Below, piece by piece: positions 33,882 to 44,366 of a stretch of 64,000 bases of DNA. This DNA is from Yoonia tamlensis (GTDB lineage Bacteria > Pseudomonadota > Alphaproteobacteria > Rhodobacterales > Rhodobacteraceae). Every line of letters starts with the position of its first letter. Position 1 is the stretch's first letter. The notes beneath the pieces are model-generated. The model did not search any database. It was not told the DNA's origin and saw nothing but the letters and a program-made list of their open reading frames with translations. The position numbers and the translations under genes were made by a program. Location of the stretch: NCBI RefSeq assembly GCF_900115105.1, contig NZ_FOYP01000001.1, positions 443,472 through 507,471 of the forward strand. Reading direction: 5' to 3'.

Positions 33882-35420
33882 ATGCACGATGATTTGTCCC
33901 AGCATCCCAAAGATCAAAGCGGTGTCCGGCTTGCGCTCTGGTCTTTGGCTGTGCTGACGCCATTGCCGACGATCACCGCGCTGGTGATCGGCAATCCTGC
34001 GGTCGGGCTGGGCCTGTTTTCGGTCGCGGTTGCCGCTGCAGCGATTGCGACCTTGTACTTTATGCCCGGATCGGCAAAGGCGATGCTTGCGTTTGTGCTG
34101 CTGCTTTTGAACATGGCTTTCACGGTCGCATTCAAAGGGCATCCTTGGCAGATCGACAGCCATATGATGTATTTCGCTGTGCTCGCGGTGATCGCGGTGA
34201 TGTATGATATCAAGGTGTTGCTGGGTTCGGCCGCGTTTATCGCGGTGCATCATCTGGTCATGGCCCTGACAATGCCTGCATTGGTCTATCCCGATATGAC
34301 CGAAGGGTTCATCGCGCGCACAATGATACATGCGGGCGTTGTGATTATGGAGACTGTCATTTTGACCATGTCGATAATGCAACGCCAGGCAATGGATAAC
34401 ACGTTGATATTGCAACGTGATGCGATGCACGAATCACAACGTGCCAGCGAATTGGCCGAACAGAAGGCAACCCAGGAACGCCGCGCCGCGACATCTGTGG
34501 TGCAGCTTTTGAATACGCGGCTCAAGACATTGTCGGAACAAGACCTGTCGCAAACCATTGATGATGAACTGCCCGAACAATTCGAAGATTTGCGGTTTCA
34601 TTTCAATGAACTGGTTTACAGCCTGCGCGAGGTGCTGCTGACCGCCACGGAAACATCGGACGAATATAATGTCAGCGCACGCGAATTGTCGGGGGCCGCA
34701 GATGATCTGGCGCAACGTACAGAGGTGCAATCGGGCACCCTGTCACGGACCGCCGAAAGCCTGCAACAACTGACCAAGACCCTGCGCGAAACCGCCGATG
34801 GGGCAAAGCAGGCGAACCTGACCGCATCGCAGGCACGCGACAGCGCTGCCAAAAATGGTGAAATCGTAAAAAGCGCGGTCGATGCGATGCTGCGCATTGA
34901 ACAATCTTCATCGGAAATTTCCAATATTATCAGCTTGATCGAAGATATTTCCTTCCAGACGAACCTGCTTGCGCTCAACGCAGGTGTCGAGGCCGCGCGC
35001 GCCGGTGAAACGGGGCGCGGATTTGCCGTTGTCGCATCCGAAGTGCGCGCATTGGCGCAGCGGACATCCGAAGCCGCACAAGGCGTGAAACAGCTTATCT
35101 TCAAAAGCTCGCAAGAGGTTGAAAACGGCTCGGCGCTGGTTAATGCAGCGGGTGAGGCGCTTGCCGGTATCGTGGAACAGGTCTCACGCGCGAGCACGAT
35201 GATCGGCGATATCACGACATCCGTCGACAGCCAGGCTGGCGTCGTGCACGAACTGAACGACGCGGTGCAAACGCTTGACCGCGCAACGCAGCATAACGCG
35301 GCGATGTGCGAAGAAATGACCGCGATGGGGCATCAGTTGGCGCAGGGCGCAACGGGGCTTTCAGGCGCGCTATCGGGGTTCCGTTTCGGGGCGCCGACGC
35401 TTGACCGGATGGCCAGCTAG
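33882..35420 (+). CDS. Methyl-accepting chemotaxis protein
   Basis: A 512-residue chemoreceptor without a periplasmic sensor domain. About five to six hydrophobic segments fill residues 15-175, including a conserved histidine/aspartate-rich portion ([26 protein letters not shown]) seen in other alphaproteobacterial receptors. A HAMP-like and coiled region follows, then the signalling hairpin with its tip [24 protein letters not shown] near residue 360. The membrane-embedded sensor suggests detection of a membrane signal or redox state. The ATG at 33882 has AGGTGA just upstream. There are no other chemotaxis genes in the window. Confidence 0.93.
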   Translation: MHDDLSQHPKDQSGVRLALWSLAVLTPLPTITALVIGNPAVGLGLFSVAVAAAAIATLYFMPGSAKAMLAFVLLLLNMAFTVAFKGHPWQIDSHMMYFAVLAVIAVMYDIKVLLGSAAFIAVHHLVMALTMPALVYPDMTEGFIARTMIHAGVVIMETVILTMSIMQRQAMDNTLILQRDAMHESQRASELAEQKATQERRAATSVVQLLNTRLKTLSEQDLSQTIDDELPEQFEDLRFHFNELVYSLREVLLTATETSDEYNVSARELSGAADDLAQRTEVQSGTLSRTAESLQQLTKTLRETADGAKQANLTASQARDSAAKNGEIVKSAVDAMLRIEQSSSEISNIISLIEDISFQTNLLALNAGVEAARAGETGRGFAVVASEVRALAQRTSEAAQGVKQLIFKSSQEVENGSALVNAAGEALAGIVEQVSRASTMIGDITTSVDSQAGVVHELNDAVQTLDRATQHNAAMCEEMTAMGHQLAQGATGLSGALSGFRFGAPTLDRMAS

Positions 35421-35449
35421 GCAACACTTGGGTGGCACCGATTTTCGGC

Positions 35450-36040
35450 CTAGGCTTGCGTGATTTCGCCCATTTCCTCGCGCCAGTGGCGGCGGCACAA
35501 TGACACATAACGGTCATTGCCGCCAATGACGATCTGGTCGCCATCTTTCAACACGTTGCCCGCCGCATCCTTGCGCACGACCATGGTCGCTTTTTTCCCG
35601 CAGTGGCAGATTGTGCGTACTTCGCGCATTTCGTCCGCCAATGCCAAAAGGGCGGCGGAGCCCGGAAACAGCTTGCCCAGAAAATCCACGCGCAACCCGT
35701 ATGTCATGATCGGCACGCCAAGATCATCAACCGCACGCGCCAGTTGCCAAACCTGTTCGGTCTCGAGAAACTGAGCCTCGTCGATGAAAATACACGCACA
35801 AGGGCTGGCCTCCAGACGGGTCTTGATTTTCTGGAACAAATCTTCGGAGGGCGCAAATGTGTCGGCGTCGGCACCGATGCCGATCCGGCTTCCGATTCGT
35901 CCGGCGCCCGCACGATTGTCGAGCTGCGCAATCATCCGGTAGGTCTGCATGCCGCGTTCAATGTAATTGTGCGACGCTTGCAAAAGCACCGTCGATTTGC
36001 CCGCGTTCATGGTCGAGTAATTAAAATAGAGCTTAGCCAT
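35450..36040 (-). CDS. tdk: Thymidine kinase
   Basis: A 196-residue type II thymidine kinase of the salvage pathway, converting thymidine to dTMP with ATP. The P-loop STMNAGKST lies at residues 9-17, the catalytic glutamate in IFIDEAQFL around residue 90, the lasso segment follows, and a structural zinc is formed by CHCGKK and CRRHW-type pairs in the C-terminal third. It stands alone and converges on the chemoreceptor gene. Confidence 0.95.
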   Translation of the reverse strand: MAKLYFNYSTMNAGKSTVLLQASHNYIERGMQTYRMIAQLDNRAGAGRIGSRIGIGADADTFAPSEDLFQKIKTRLEASPCACIFIDEAQFLETEQVWQLARAVDDLGVPIMTYGLRVDFLGKLFPGSAALLALADEMREVRTICHCGKKATMVVRKDAAGNVLKDGDQIVIGGNDRYVSLCRRHWREEMGEITQA

Positions 36041-36263
36041 AACGCACTCTTACCGCTGGCGCCGTCACGGATGCAAGTGCCGCCGCAGTACCAAAAGAGG
36101 GTGGGATCGCGATCCGAAACATATGGTGCCCGTCGGCAGCAATACTGGTAAATCATCCCAACACACGGAATAACCGGATGATGACAGCATTGCGGACGTC
36201 AGGGAATGGGAAATGCAGCGCAATTTTCCCCCTATTTGACGGGCCGCCACAAGGAGCAGCAGC

Positions 36264-36719
36264 ATGAGCGGATATCTGAAACGGCATACCGAAAGTCTGG
36301 TCAAGGATGTCGGGGTTGCCCGCGCGGCCGAACTGGCGGGCAAATCAAAGGCGACGCTGGGGCGCTACTATTCGGATGCGCCGGAACATGCCGACCGGTT
36401 TATGCCCGCGGATACGATTGCATTGCTCGAAGCCGCCGCGCGCTATCCGCATGTCACATCGGCATTGGCAGAGTTGCGCGGAATGGGGCTTTCGTATCAT
36501 GCCGACCGCCCGAATGCGGATGGCAGCGTTAACCATGATGTCATCAAGCTGAGCCAACGCTTTGCACTGCTGATGGCCGAATATACCGCGTCAATCGCCG
36601 ACGGGACGATCAGTATCAATGAGGCAAAACGGATGCTGCGCGAAACCAGCGCGTTACAGCAGGTATTGATAGAAATGAAGCTGAACCTTGAGAAAGAGGC
36701 CGCTGGAGGTGGCGCGTAA
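36264..36719 (+). CDS. Predicted helix-turn-helix protein, phage-regulator-like
   Basis: A 151-residue protein that I cannot name. The N-terminal half reads as a helix-turn-helix DNA-binding domain (VGVARAAELAGKSKATLGRYYSD at residues 16-38), and resembles small CII- or Cox-like phage regulators. The C-terminal half (residues 95-145) is a long amphipathic helix, KLSQRFALLMAEYTASIADG and on, likely for oligomerisation. AAGGAGCAGCAGC precedes the ATG. No prophage genes flank it, so it may be a domesticated regulator. A 220-bp spacer with AT-rich patches separates it from divergent tdk. Confidence 0.6.
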   Translation: MSGYLKRHTESLVKDVGVARAAELAGKSKATLGRYYSDAPEHADRFMPADTIALLEAAARYPHVTSALAELRGMGLSYHADRPNADGSVNHDVIKLSQRFALLMAEYTASIADGTISINEAKRMLRETSALQQVLIEMKLNLEKEAAGGGA

Positions 36720-36726
36720 TGCGCGA

Positions 36727-36804
36727 TCAGATCAGCGGCACAATCGGAACACCGCCGCATGCAGCCAAAGCGAGCAACGCGATCAATAAGACAGGTTTAT
36801 TCAT
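36727..36804 (-). CDS. Tiny lipoprotein (25 residues)
   Basis: A 25-codon ORF encoding MNKPVLLIALLALAACGGVPIVPLI. It is a complete lipoprotein signal peptide with lipobox LAAC at residues 13-16, leaving a mature lipidated peptide of about ten residues, in the style of entericidin or other small membrane lipoproteins. It begins 16 bp downstream of the FabH-like gene's stop on the same strand and so may be co-transcribed with it. A weak GGGG purine block lies upstream. It is too short for routine gene calling. Confidence 0.6.
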   Translation of the reverse strand: MNKPVLLIALLALAACGGVPIVPLI

Positions 36805-36819
36805 AGTGGACCCCGCTTA

Positions 36820-37938
36820 TTAACCACGTTCAACGATCACAGAGCCAACGGAATAGCCCGCCCCGAACGAGCAGATCAGCCCTTTGTCGCCGGGGGCAAG
36901 ATCGTCTGAATATTTGGTAAAGGCGATGATCGACCCGGCCGAGGATGTGTTGGCGTAGTCTTGCAACACGTTTGGCTGTTCATCGGCGGTTGGCGCGCGG
37001 CCCAGCACACGTTTGCCGATGTAATCATTCATGGATTTATTGGCTTGGTGCAGCCAAAGGCGGCGCAAATCGCCGGCATCAATGGCTGCGTCATTCAGGT
37101 GGTCCGCGATGTGATTGCTGACCAGTGGCAAGACTTCCTTGAACACTTTACGCCCGTTTTGCATGAATTGCATGTCGCGGCGGTCGTCCATCGCGTCATG
37201 GGTGCGGCGCAAGAAGCCGTTGTTATTACGGATATTATTGCTGAACTGCGTGGCGCAGCGGGTAGATAGCACCTTGAAATGCGGTCGTGTCAGGTCTTCG
37301 TCGCGTTCCAGATATGTCGCGGTGGCGACATCGCCAAAGATGAAATGGCAATCGCGGTCGCGCCATTCGAGATGCGCGCTGCAAATCTCGGGGTTCACCA
37401 CAATCGCGGACCGGATTGATCCGGCGCGGATCATATCGGCGGCGGTCTGGATGCCGAATGTCGCGCTGGAACAGGCGACGTTCATGTCAAAAGCAAAGCC
37501 GCCCGCCCCCAAAAGCTGTTGGATTTCGACGCCGACAGCGGGATAGGCGCGTTCCATGTTGGACGCCGCGCAGATCACCAGATCGACATCAGCGGCGGTG
37601 CGCCCCGCAGCGGCAAGCGCCTTTTGCGCGGCGTCCAGACCGATTTCGGCCATATAGCCGGGCGCGTCATCGGGGCGTTGCGGCAGGCGCGGGAACAGCC
37701 GTGCGGGGTCAAGCGGCCCTGTCTTGTCAAGCACATAGCGGTTTTCGATCCCCGAAGCCGCCACGATAAATTCGGAGCTTGAATGCGGCTTGGCGTCCAT
37801 TGTGCCCGCCGCAATAGCATCTGCATGCTGCGCGTTCCACAGGTCGGCATGGGCGTTGAAGGCCGCGACAAGTTCGTCGTTTGTGATAATCTGGGAGGGC
37901 GTGAAAAGCCCGGTTCCCGTGATGGCGACACGATACAT
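36820..37938 (-). CDS. Beta-ketoacyl-ACP synthase III (FabH-like, long form)
   Basis: A 372-residue thiolase-fold condensing enzyme. The catalytic triad is visible: cysteine in NVACSSATFGIQ, histidine in WLHQANKSMNDYI, and asparagine in DYANTSSAGSI. It is longer than the housekeeping FabH (about 320 residues), with an insertion after residue 30 (AHADLWNAQHADAIAAG). It resembles the long FabH paralogues such as PA3286 of Pseudomonas aeruginosa, which shunts medium-chain acyl-CoA into fatty-acid synthesis. The start at 37938 follows a GGGGGTT block; a longer in-frame version is unlikely. It is therefore probably an accessory enzyme. Confidence 0.88.
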   Translation of the reverse strand: MYRVAITGTGLFTPSQIITNDELVAAFNAHADLWNAQHADAIAAGTMDAKPHSSSEFIVAASGIENRYVLDKTGPLDPARLFPRLPQRPDDAPGYMAEIGLDAAQKALAAAGRTAADVDLVICAASNMERAYPAVGVEIQQLLGAGGFAFDMNVACSSATFGIQTAADMIRAGSIRSAIVVNPEICSAHLEWRDRDCHFIFGDVATATYLERDEDLTRPHFKVLSTRCATQFSNNIRNNNGFLRRTHDAMDDRRDMQFMQNGRKVFKEVLPLVSNHIADHLNDAAIDAGDLRRLWLHQANKSMNDYIGKRVLGRAPTADEQPNVLQDYANTSSAGSIIAFTKYSDDLAPGDKGLICSFGAGYSVGSVIVERG

Positions 37939-38069
37939 AGCAACCCCCGCTTTGTGGTGGGTTATCCTAGGGTAGGGCGCGCGCAAATGTCCACAGCGGT
38001 GCGATTGTGACCTAAGGGCATTTTGCAGTGCTTTGGGCGCGCCCGGCATTGCCGGACGCGGCCATTATC

Positions 38070-41000
38070 TTAGGCGCCTTGAAGGCTGCGCACCCCGATT
38101 TCGCCCTCAGCGCGGGCGCGCATGGCCAGCGCCGCAGCATGGGACGCGGCGGCAGTGGTGAAATAGGGGATTTTGTCGTAAAGCGCGACCGCGCGGATTT
38201 CGCGGCTGTCTTCAACGGCTTGCGCGCCTTCGGTGGTGTTCATGACCAGCGCGATATGCCCGTCCTTGAGCCGGTCAACGATCGTTAGCCCGCCTTCATA
38301 GACTTTGTTCACGTTTTCGCAGGCCACGTTGTTTTCAGTCAGCCATTTGGCAGTGCCGCGTGTTGCCGCGATTGTCAGCCCTAGACCGGTCAGGATTTGG
38401 GCGGCTTCGATCATTTGCGCAGTCTTGTCCATATCCTTGATCGACAAGAACACGGTGCCTTCGGTTGGCAGGTTGGTGCCTGCGCCCATCTGCGCCTTGA
38501 GGAATGCACGCGGAAACGACCGCGCCCAGCCCATGACTTCGCCGGTGGAGCGCATTTCGGGCCCGAGGATCGTATCGACGCCAGGGAAGCGGGCAAAGGG
38601 CAGCACTGCTTCTTTGACGCTGAACCACGGTGTGTTCGGGTCGGCGAGGGTAAATGCGTCGCCCAGCGGCAGCACGTCCATCGGGTCTTCGGCCTTGGGG
38701 TAGGGGGCGCGCAGCGGGAAGTTTGTCAGCGGCTCGCCTGCCATCAGCCGTGCGGCGATGGATGCGATGGCTGAATCGGTTGCCTTGGCCACAAATGGCA
38801 CGGTGCGGGACGCACGCGGGTTTACCTCGATCAGGTAGACTTCTTCGTCTTTGACCGCGAACTGGATGTTCATCAGTCCGACCACGTTCAGCGCCAGCGC
38901 CAGTTTTTCGGTCTGGCTGCGGATTTCGGCGATCATTGCGTCAGACAGCGAATAGGGCGGTAATGAGCAGGCGCTATCGCCCGAATGCACGCCGGCTTCT
39001 TCGATGTGTTGCATGATGCCCGCAACATGGGTGTTCTTGCCGTCAGACAGGCAATCCACGTCAACTTCGACCGCGCCAGACAGGTAGCTGTCGAGCAGCA
39101 CGGGGCTGTCGCCGGAAACCACAACCGCATCTGAAATATAGCGGCGCAGCTGGTCCATATCGCGCACGATTTCCATCGCGCGGCCACCCAGAACGAATGA
39201 CGGGCGAATGACCAGCGGGAAGCCGATACCTTCGGCGATGTCGAGCGCCTCGGCGTCGGTGGAGGCGATACCGTTATGCGGCTGTTTCAGCCCCAGTTTC
39301 TGCACAAGCTGCTGGAAACGTTCGCGGTCTTCGGCAAGATCAATGCTGTCAGGCGTGGTGCCAAGGATCGGAATGCCCGCATCATTGAGCGCATTGGCAA
39401 GTTTCAGCGGCGTCTGCCCGCCGAACTGCACGATGACGCCGTGCAAAGTGCCGTTTTCTTGTTCGACCCGCAGGATTTCCATCACATGTTCAAACGTCAG
39501 CGGTTCAAAATACAACCGGTCCGAAGTGTCATAATCGGTCGACACGGTTTCGGGGTTGCAGTTGATCATGATTGTTTCATAGCCCTGATCGGTCAGCGCA
39601 TAGCAGGCATGGCAGCAACAATAATCGAATTCGATTCCCTGCCCGATCCGGTTGGGGCCACCGCCAAGAATGACGACTTTCTTGCGGTCCGATGGCCGTG
39701 CTTCGCATTCCACTTCGCCCATGACGGGGCTTTCATAGGTCGAATACATATAGGGCGTTTGCGTCTCGAATTCGGCGGCGCATGTATCGATCCGTTTGAA
39801 CACGGCGTTGACGCCAAGGTTCTGGCGTGCGCGGCGCACATTGTCTTCGTCGCGGCCCGTTAGCTTGGCCAGACGGGCATCGGTAAAGCCCATCATTTTG
39901 ACGCGGCGCAATCCGTCTTCGGTGACGGGCAGGCCGTTTGCGATGATCTCGGCCTCGGCTTCGATGATTTCGCGGATACGCGCAAGGAACCACGGATCGA
40001 ATTTGGTCACGGCGTGGATGTCTTCATCGGACAGGCCATGGCGCATGGCTTGGGCGATGACGCGGATGCGGTCAGGTGTTTGTTTGGCAAGCGCCTTGGT
40101 GATTGCGGCGGCATCGGGTGCGCCGGGGATGGTGATGTCATCAAAACCGGTCAGGCCCGTTTCCATGGATGCCAGTGCTTTTTGCATGCTCTCGTGGAAG
40201 GTCCGGCCAATGGCCATTGCCTCGCCCACGGATTTCATCGCGGTAGTCAGATTGGGTTCGGAGCCTGCGAATTTTTCAAAGGCAAAGCGCGGGATTTTGG
40301 TGACGACATAGTCGATTGTCGGCTCGAACGATGCAGGTGTCACGCCGGTGATGTCGTTGTCCAATTCGTCCAACGTATAGCCAACCGCCAGTTTTGCCGC
40401 GATTTTGGCAATCGGGAAACCTGTGGCCTTGGAGGCCAGCGCGGATGAGCGCGACACGCGCGGGTTCATCTCAATGACGACCATGCGCCCGTCTTCAGGG
40501 TTCACTGCCCATTGCACGTTTGATCCGCCGGTTTCGACGCCGATTTCGCGCAAGACGTTGATCGAATGGGTCCGCATGACCTGGTATTCTTTGTCCGTCA
40601 GGGTCAGGGCAGGGGCAACGGTGATACTGTCGCCTGTGTGCACGCCCATCGGGTCGACGTTTTCGATCGCGCAGACGATGATGGCATTGTCTGCCTTGTC
40701 GCGCACGACTTCCATCTCGAATTCTTTCCAGCCAAGCAGCGATTCATCGACTAGGATTTGCGCCATCGGGGACGCTTCCATGCCTGTGCGGCAATAATGT
40801 TCGTATTCGGCGCGGTTATAGGCCACGCCGCCGCCGGTTCCGCCAAGCGTGAAGGCAGGGCGGATGATTGCGGGCAGGCCGACATACTCAATCGCGTCAA
40901 TGGCCAGTTGCAGGCCCGCCTTGATGTCGTATTTGCCGTCTTCTTTTTTGGGCGCGGTAATGATTGTGGCCTTGGGGTTTTCGATACCCAGACGGTCCAT

Positions 41001-41405
41001 CGCCTCGCGGAAGAGTTTACGATCTTCGGCCATTTCAATGGCTTCGCGTTTCGCGCCGATCATTTCGACGCCGAATTTTTCCAACACACCCATGTCGGCC
41101 AGCGCCAGCGAGGTGTTCAACCCCGTCTGTCCGCCCATCGTTGGCAGCAACGCATCGGGGCGTTCTTTTTCGATGATCTTGGCAACAACTTCGGGGGTGA
41201 TCGGTTCGATATAGGTGGCGTCGGCCAGCCCCGGATCGGTCATGATCGTCGCAGGGTTGGAGTTGACGAGGATCACGCGATACCCTTCTTCGCGCAGGGC
41301 CTTGCAGGCTTGGGCGCCTGAATAGTCGAATTCGCAGGCCTGTCCGATAATAATAGGCCCTGCACCGATGATCATGATCGACTTGATGTCAGTACGCTTT
41401 GGCAT
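38070..41405 (-). CDS. carB: Carbamoyl-phosphate synthase large subunit
   Basis: A 1111-residue synthetase making carbamoyl phosphate for arginine and pyrimidines from glutamine-derived ammonia, bicarbonate and two ATP. Two homologous ATP-grasp halves are seen, starting [22 protein letters not shown] and [20 protein letters not shown], separated by an oligomerisation domain, with an MGS-like allosteric domain at the C-terminus. The partner carA is not in the window, so the genes are unlinked here. The upstream region is short and shared with divergent aspS. The product supplies the argF enzyme encoded at 61.4 kb. Confidence 0.98.
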   Translation of the reverse strand: MPKRTDIKSIMIIGAGPIIIGQACEFDYSGAQACKALREEGYRVILVNSNPATIMTDPGLADATYIEPITPEVVAKIIEKERPDALLPTMGGQTGLNTSLALADMGVLEKFGVEMIGAKREAIEMAEDRKLFREAMDRLGIENPKATIITAPKKEDGKYDIKAGLQLAIDAIEYVGLPAIIRPAFTLGGTGGGVAYNRAEYEHYCRTGMEASPMAQILVDESLLGWKEFEMEVVRDKADNAIIVCAIENVDPMGVHTGDSITVAPALTLTDKEYQVMRTHSINVLREIGVETGGSNVQWAVNPEDGRMVVIEMNPRVSRSSALASKATGFPIAKIAAKLAVGYTLDELDNDITGVTPASFEPTIDYVVTKIPRFAFEKFAGSEPNLTTAMKSVGEAMAIGRTFHESMQKALASMETGLTGFDDITIPGAPDAAAITKALAKQTPDRIRVIAQAMRHGLSDEDIHAVTKFDPWFLARIREIIEAEAEIIANGLPVTEDGLRRVKMMGFTDARLAKLTGRDEDNVRRARQNLGVNAVFKRIDTCAAEFETQTPYMYSTYESPVMGEVECEARPSDRKKVVILGGGPNRIGQGIEFDYCCCHACYALTDQGYETIMINCNPETVSTDYDTSDRLYFEPLTFEHVMEILRVEQENGTLHGVIVQFGGQTPLKLANALNDAGIPILGTTPDSIDLAEDRERFQQLVQKLGLKQPHNGIASTDAEALDIAEGIGFPLVIRPSFVLGGRAMEIVRDMDQLRRYISDAVVVSGDSPVLLDSYLSGAVEVDVDCLSDGKNTHVAGIMQHIEEAGVHSGDSACSLPPYSLSDAMIAEIRSQTEKLALALNVVGLMNIQFAVKDEEVYLIEVNPRASRTVPFVAKATDSAIASIAARLMAGEPLTNFPLRAPYPKAEDPMDVLPLGDAFTLADPNTPWFSVKEAVLPFARFPGVDTILGPEMRSTGEVMGWARSFPRAFLKAQMGAGTNLPTEGTVFLSIKDMDKTAQMIEAAQILTGLGLTIAATRGTAKWLTENNVACENVNKVYEGGLTIVDRLKDGHIALVMNTTEGAQAVEDSREIRAVALYDKIPYFTTAAASHAAALAMRARAEGEIGVRSLQGA

Positions 41406-41592
41406 GGCAGGCCCCTTCGGAAGGTAAATTTTCGTGGGTTATAGACAACAGCGCCCAAGGCGCAAGGGCCTTTGTAGAAAGGTGCGGGGTGTCACAAACG
41501 GGCGGAATTTTCCGTGTGGCCGCAAAACCGGCAGGATTCTTTCACGCGCATGGCGTGATGGGGCCAATTGATGGCCAAATTGGTGTCCATCC

Positions 41593-41621
41593 TTGACATC
41601 GGGGCTGCAACCTTGTGTATC
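41593..41621 (+). promoter_or_regulatory. Candidate aspS promoter
   Basis: TTGACA (41593-41598) and TGTATC (41616-41621) are separated by 17 bp. Transcription would start near 41628, about 30 bases before the aspS ATG. The -35 is consensus and the -10 moderate. Confidence 0.6.
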
Positions 41622-41658
41622 GGCGCAACAACCTTTGAACCCATGGGGACATGACATT

Positions 41659-43512
41659 ATGCACGCTTACCGCAGCCACACCTGTGCCGATCTGACCGCC
41701 GCCAATGTTGGCGAAACCGTCCGTCTGTCCGGATGGGTCAATCGGGTACGCGATCACGGCGGCATTTTGTTCATCGACCTGCGCGACCATTACGGGATTA
41801 CGCAGGTGCTTTGTGATCCTGATTCCGCCGCTTTTGCCGACGTTGAAAAGGTCCGGTCCGAATGGTGTATCCGCATCGACGGCGAAGTGAAGGCGCGTGA
41901 CCCTGAACTGGTGAACGCGAAATTGCCCACGGGCGAGGTCGAAGTGTTCATTCGCGGTATCGAAGTTCTAGGCGCGTCGAAAGAACTGCCGCTGATGGTT
42001 TTCGGCGATCAGGAATACCCCGAAGAAACCCGCCTGAAGTACCGCTATCTGGATCTGCGCCGCGAAGCGATGCAAGACAACATGAAGCTGCGTTCCGACG
42101 TTGTGGCGTCCATGCGCCGCCGCATGTGGGACAGCGGTTTCCGCGAATACCAGACACCGATTATCACCGCGTCCAGCCCCGAAGGTGCGCGCGATTTCCT
42201 TGTGCCATCACGTTTGCACCCCGGAAAATTCTACGCACTGCCGCAGGCGCCCCAGCAGTTCAAACAGCTGATTATGGTGTCGGGCTATGACAAATATTTC
42301 CAGATCGCGCCCTGTTTCCGCGATGAAGACCCGCGCGCTGACCGTTCGCCGACTGATTTTTACCAGCTTGATCTGGAAATGTCGTTTGTTGAACAGCAGG
42401 ACGTGTTCGACACGATCCAGCCCGTGATCACCGGCATTTTCGAAGAATTCGGCAAAGGCCGCAAAGTTGACCAGACGTGGGAGCAGATTTCTTATCGTGA
42501 CGCCGCGCTTTGGTATGGCTCTGACAAGCCCGACCTGCGTAACCCGATCAAGATGCAGGTTGTGTCTGACCATTTTGCCGGTTCCGGTTTTGCGATTTTT
42601 GCAAAATTGCTGGAACAAGAAGGCACCGAAGTGCGCGCGATTCCAGCGCCGACCGGTGGGTCACGCAAATTCTGCGACCGGATGAACGTGTTTGCCCAAA
42701 AAGAAGGTCTGCCTGGCATGGGCTATATCTTCTGGCGCGAAAAAACTGCGGATGCGGTGGCGCAGGAACTGGGTATCACCGTGAAAGAAGCCCAAGCCAA
42801 GCTGAAATCCGGCGAAGTCGAAGGCGGCATGGAAGCGGCTGGCCCGCTTGCCAAAAACATCGGTCCTGAACGCACCGAAGCGATCCGTTTGCAACTGGGG
42901 CTCGGCCTAGGCGATGCGGCGTTTTTCTTGGGCGGGAAGCCGAAGGCGTTTGAAGGTGTCGCCGGAAAGGCCCGTAACGTGATTGGCGAAGAGCTGGGCC
43001 TGACCGATAAGAACCGCTTTGCTTTTGCTTGGATCGTGGATTTCCCGATTTATGAGCAGGACGAAGAAACCGGCAAGATCGACTTTGAACACAACCCGTT
43101 CTCCATGCCGCAAGGCGGGATGGAGGCGCTGCAAGGTGACCCGTTAAAGGTGCTTGGTTTCCAATATGATCTGGCCTGCAACGGCTATGAACTGGTTTCC
43201 GGCGCGATCCGGAACCACCGCCCTGAAATCATGTTCAAAGCGTTCGAGATTGCCGGCTACGGCGAGGACGAGGTGAACAAGCGTTTCGGCGGTATGGTCA
43301 ACGCGTTCCAATACGGCGCGCCGCCCCACGGTGGCTGTGCTGCGGGTATCGACCGGATTGTGATGTTGCTCGCGGATGCGTCCAACATCCGTGAAGTGAT
43401 CATGTTCCCGATGAACCAGCGCGCCGAAGATCTGATGATGGCAGCACCGTCAGAGCCGCTGAATGAACAGCTGCGCGAATTGCACCTGCGGACCATTCCG
43501 GTGGAAAGCTAG
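41659..43512 (+). CDS. aspS: Aspartyl-tRNA synthetase
   Basis: A 617-residue bacterial-type class II synthetase. The N-terminal OB-fold anticodon-binding domain ([30 protein letters not shown]) is followed by motif 2 ([26 protein letters not shown] region), the GAD insertion domain around residues 300-420, and motif 3 in [14 protein letters not shown] near the C-terminus. GGGGA upstream supports the ATG at 41659; longer in-frame starts are not conserved. Many alphaproteobacterial AspRS are non-discriminating and also charge tRNA-Asn; whether this one is cannot be told here. Confidence 0.97.
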   Translation: MHAYRSHTCADLTAANVGETVRLSGWVNRVRDHGGILFIDLRDHYGITQVLCDPDSAAFADVEKVRSEWCIRIDGEVKARDPELVNAKLPTGEVEVFIRGIEVLGASKELPLMVFGDQEYPEETRLKYRYLDLRREAMQDNMKLRSDVVASMRRRMWDSGFREYQTPIITASSPEGARDFLVPSRLHPGKFYALPQAPQQFKQLIMVSGYDKYFQIAPCFRDEDPRADRSPTDFYQLDLEMSFVEQQDVFDTIQPVITGIFEEFGKGRKVDQTWEQISYRDAALWYGSDKPDLRNPIKMQVVSDHFAGSGFAIFAKLLEQEGTEVRAIPAPTGGSRKFCDRMNVFAQKEGLPGMGYIFWREKTADAVAQELGITVKEAQAKLKSGEVEGGMEAAGPLAKNIGPERTEAIRLQLGLGLGDAAFFLGGKPKAFEGVAGKARNVIGEELGLTDKNRFAFAWIVDFPIYEQDEETGKIDFEHNPFSMPQGGMEALQGDPLKVLGFQYDLACNGYELVSGAIRNHRPEIMFKAFEIAGYGEDEVNKRFGGMVNAFQYGAPPHGGCAAGIDRIVMLLADASNIREVIMFPMNQRAEDLMMAAPSEPLNEQLRELHLRTIPVES

Positions 43513-43519
43513 GAAAATA

Positions 43520-43547
43520 GCGGGGGCGGCTAAAGCGGCCCCCCCGC
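43520..43547. terminator. GC-rich hairpin between aspS and a response regulator
   Basis: GCGGGGG (43520-43526) pairs with CCCCCGC (43541-43547) around an inner GGC-rich loop. It begins eight bases after the aspS stop and overlaps the last codons of the convergent gene. There is no T tail. Confidence 0.5.
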
Positions 43548-44237
43548 GGCAATGCGTTTTTCGACCAAATCGGAAAGGGCGGTCATGCAAGGTGTTGTGT
43601 CGCTGCCCGTCAAATGCAGCGATGCAAGCGTTTTTGCGGCCTTGCCCAATGCATCATCATGTGCGCTGCGCGCGATCCCGTCCAGAAGCTGCGTCACATA
43701 GCCGATTCTGGTGTGGCCCTGCGGCCGGTTCAGGATCTGCGAGATATGATGCAGATCGTCACGGTAGGCGACCAGATCAGGATTCACCATTTCGTCGCTG
43801 ACAATGCGCGGTCCGGGCGGTTGCCGATTCGCGGGCAGATGGCGCAGGATCGATTCCTGAAACGCGGCCAGATTGGCGATGGGTTTGGCGATAAACCCGT
43901 CCGCGCCCGCCGTCATGACGGCGGTTTCGGCATTCGCGTCGCCGCTGATGCCCAAAATCACCTGAATGCGCGGCGAAGCTGCCGCCAGCATTGCAATCAG
44001 TTCAAGCCCGGAACCATCCGGCAGCCCCACATCAACCAAAATCACGCAAGGCCGGTAAATGCCCAGATGCCTGCGCGCATGGGCGATGCTATCGGCGCGG
44101 CGCAATCGCGCACCCGAACGGTGGCAAAGCAGGCGCAAGGCTTCGCAAGCGAAAAGGCTGTCTTCGACAACAAGCGCGGTAACCCCCAAAAGCGGGCGAT
44201 CTGCTGTCGGTGATTGGGCGAGCATAAAATCATCCAT
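43530..44237 (-). CDS. Response regulator with C-terminal Hpt-like helical domain
   Basis: A 235-residue protein with a receiver domain at about residues 17-140: acidic pair in ALVVEDSLFAC, phospho-accepting aspartate in VILVDVGLPDGSG, the conserved hydroxyl in LGISGD, and the lysine in FIAKPI. The C-terminal 90 residues (DLHHISQILNR and on) are helical and resemble a histidine-phosphotransfer fold, though a canonical HxxKG is not seen. No DNA-binding domain is attached. The start at 44237 has AAGGAG eight bases upstream. It is an orphan: no histidine kinase lies nearby. It may take part in a branched phosphorelay. Confidence 0.8.
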   Translation of the reverse strand: MDDFMLAQSPTADRPLLGVTALVVEDSLFACEALRLLCHRSGARLRRADSIAHARRHLGIYRPCVILVDVGLPDGSGLELIAMLAAASPRIQVILGISGDANAETAVMTAGADGFIAKPIANLAAFQESILRHLPANRQPPGPRIVSDEMVNPDLVAYRDDLHHISQILNRPQGHTRIGYVTQLLDGIARSAHDDALGKAAKTLASLHLTGSDTTPCMTALSDLVEKRIAAGGPL

Positions 44238-44366
44238 GGCGATTCTCTCCTTGGCAGTGGCGCGACCATTGAACGCAGCACAAGGTGAATAGGTGGTTAA
44301 TGCACGAAAACGCATTGCGCTTGCTTTCGGGTTTCGCGATATTTCGCAAAACGAGGAGAATATGAA

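Noticed and set aside
36065..36343. A 92-codon minus-strand ORF across the tdk upstream region
   Set aside because: It overlaps the start of the HTH gene antisense, has no RBS and has random-looking composition.
41492..41551. A 19-codon minus-strand ORF upstream of carB containing three Arg codons, considered as an arginine leader
   Set aside because: The Arg codons are scattered, there is no ribosome-binding site, no promoter placed next to the ATG, and no terminator. It is not distinguishable from chance.
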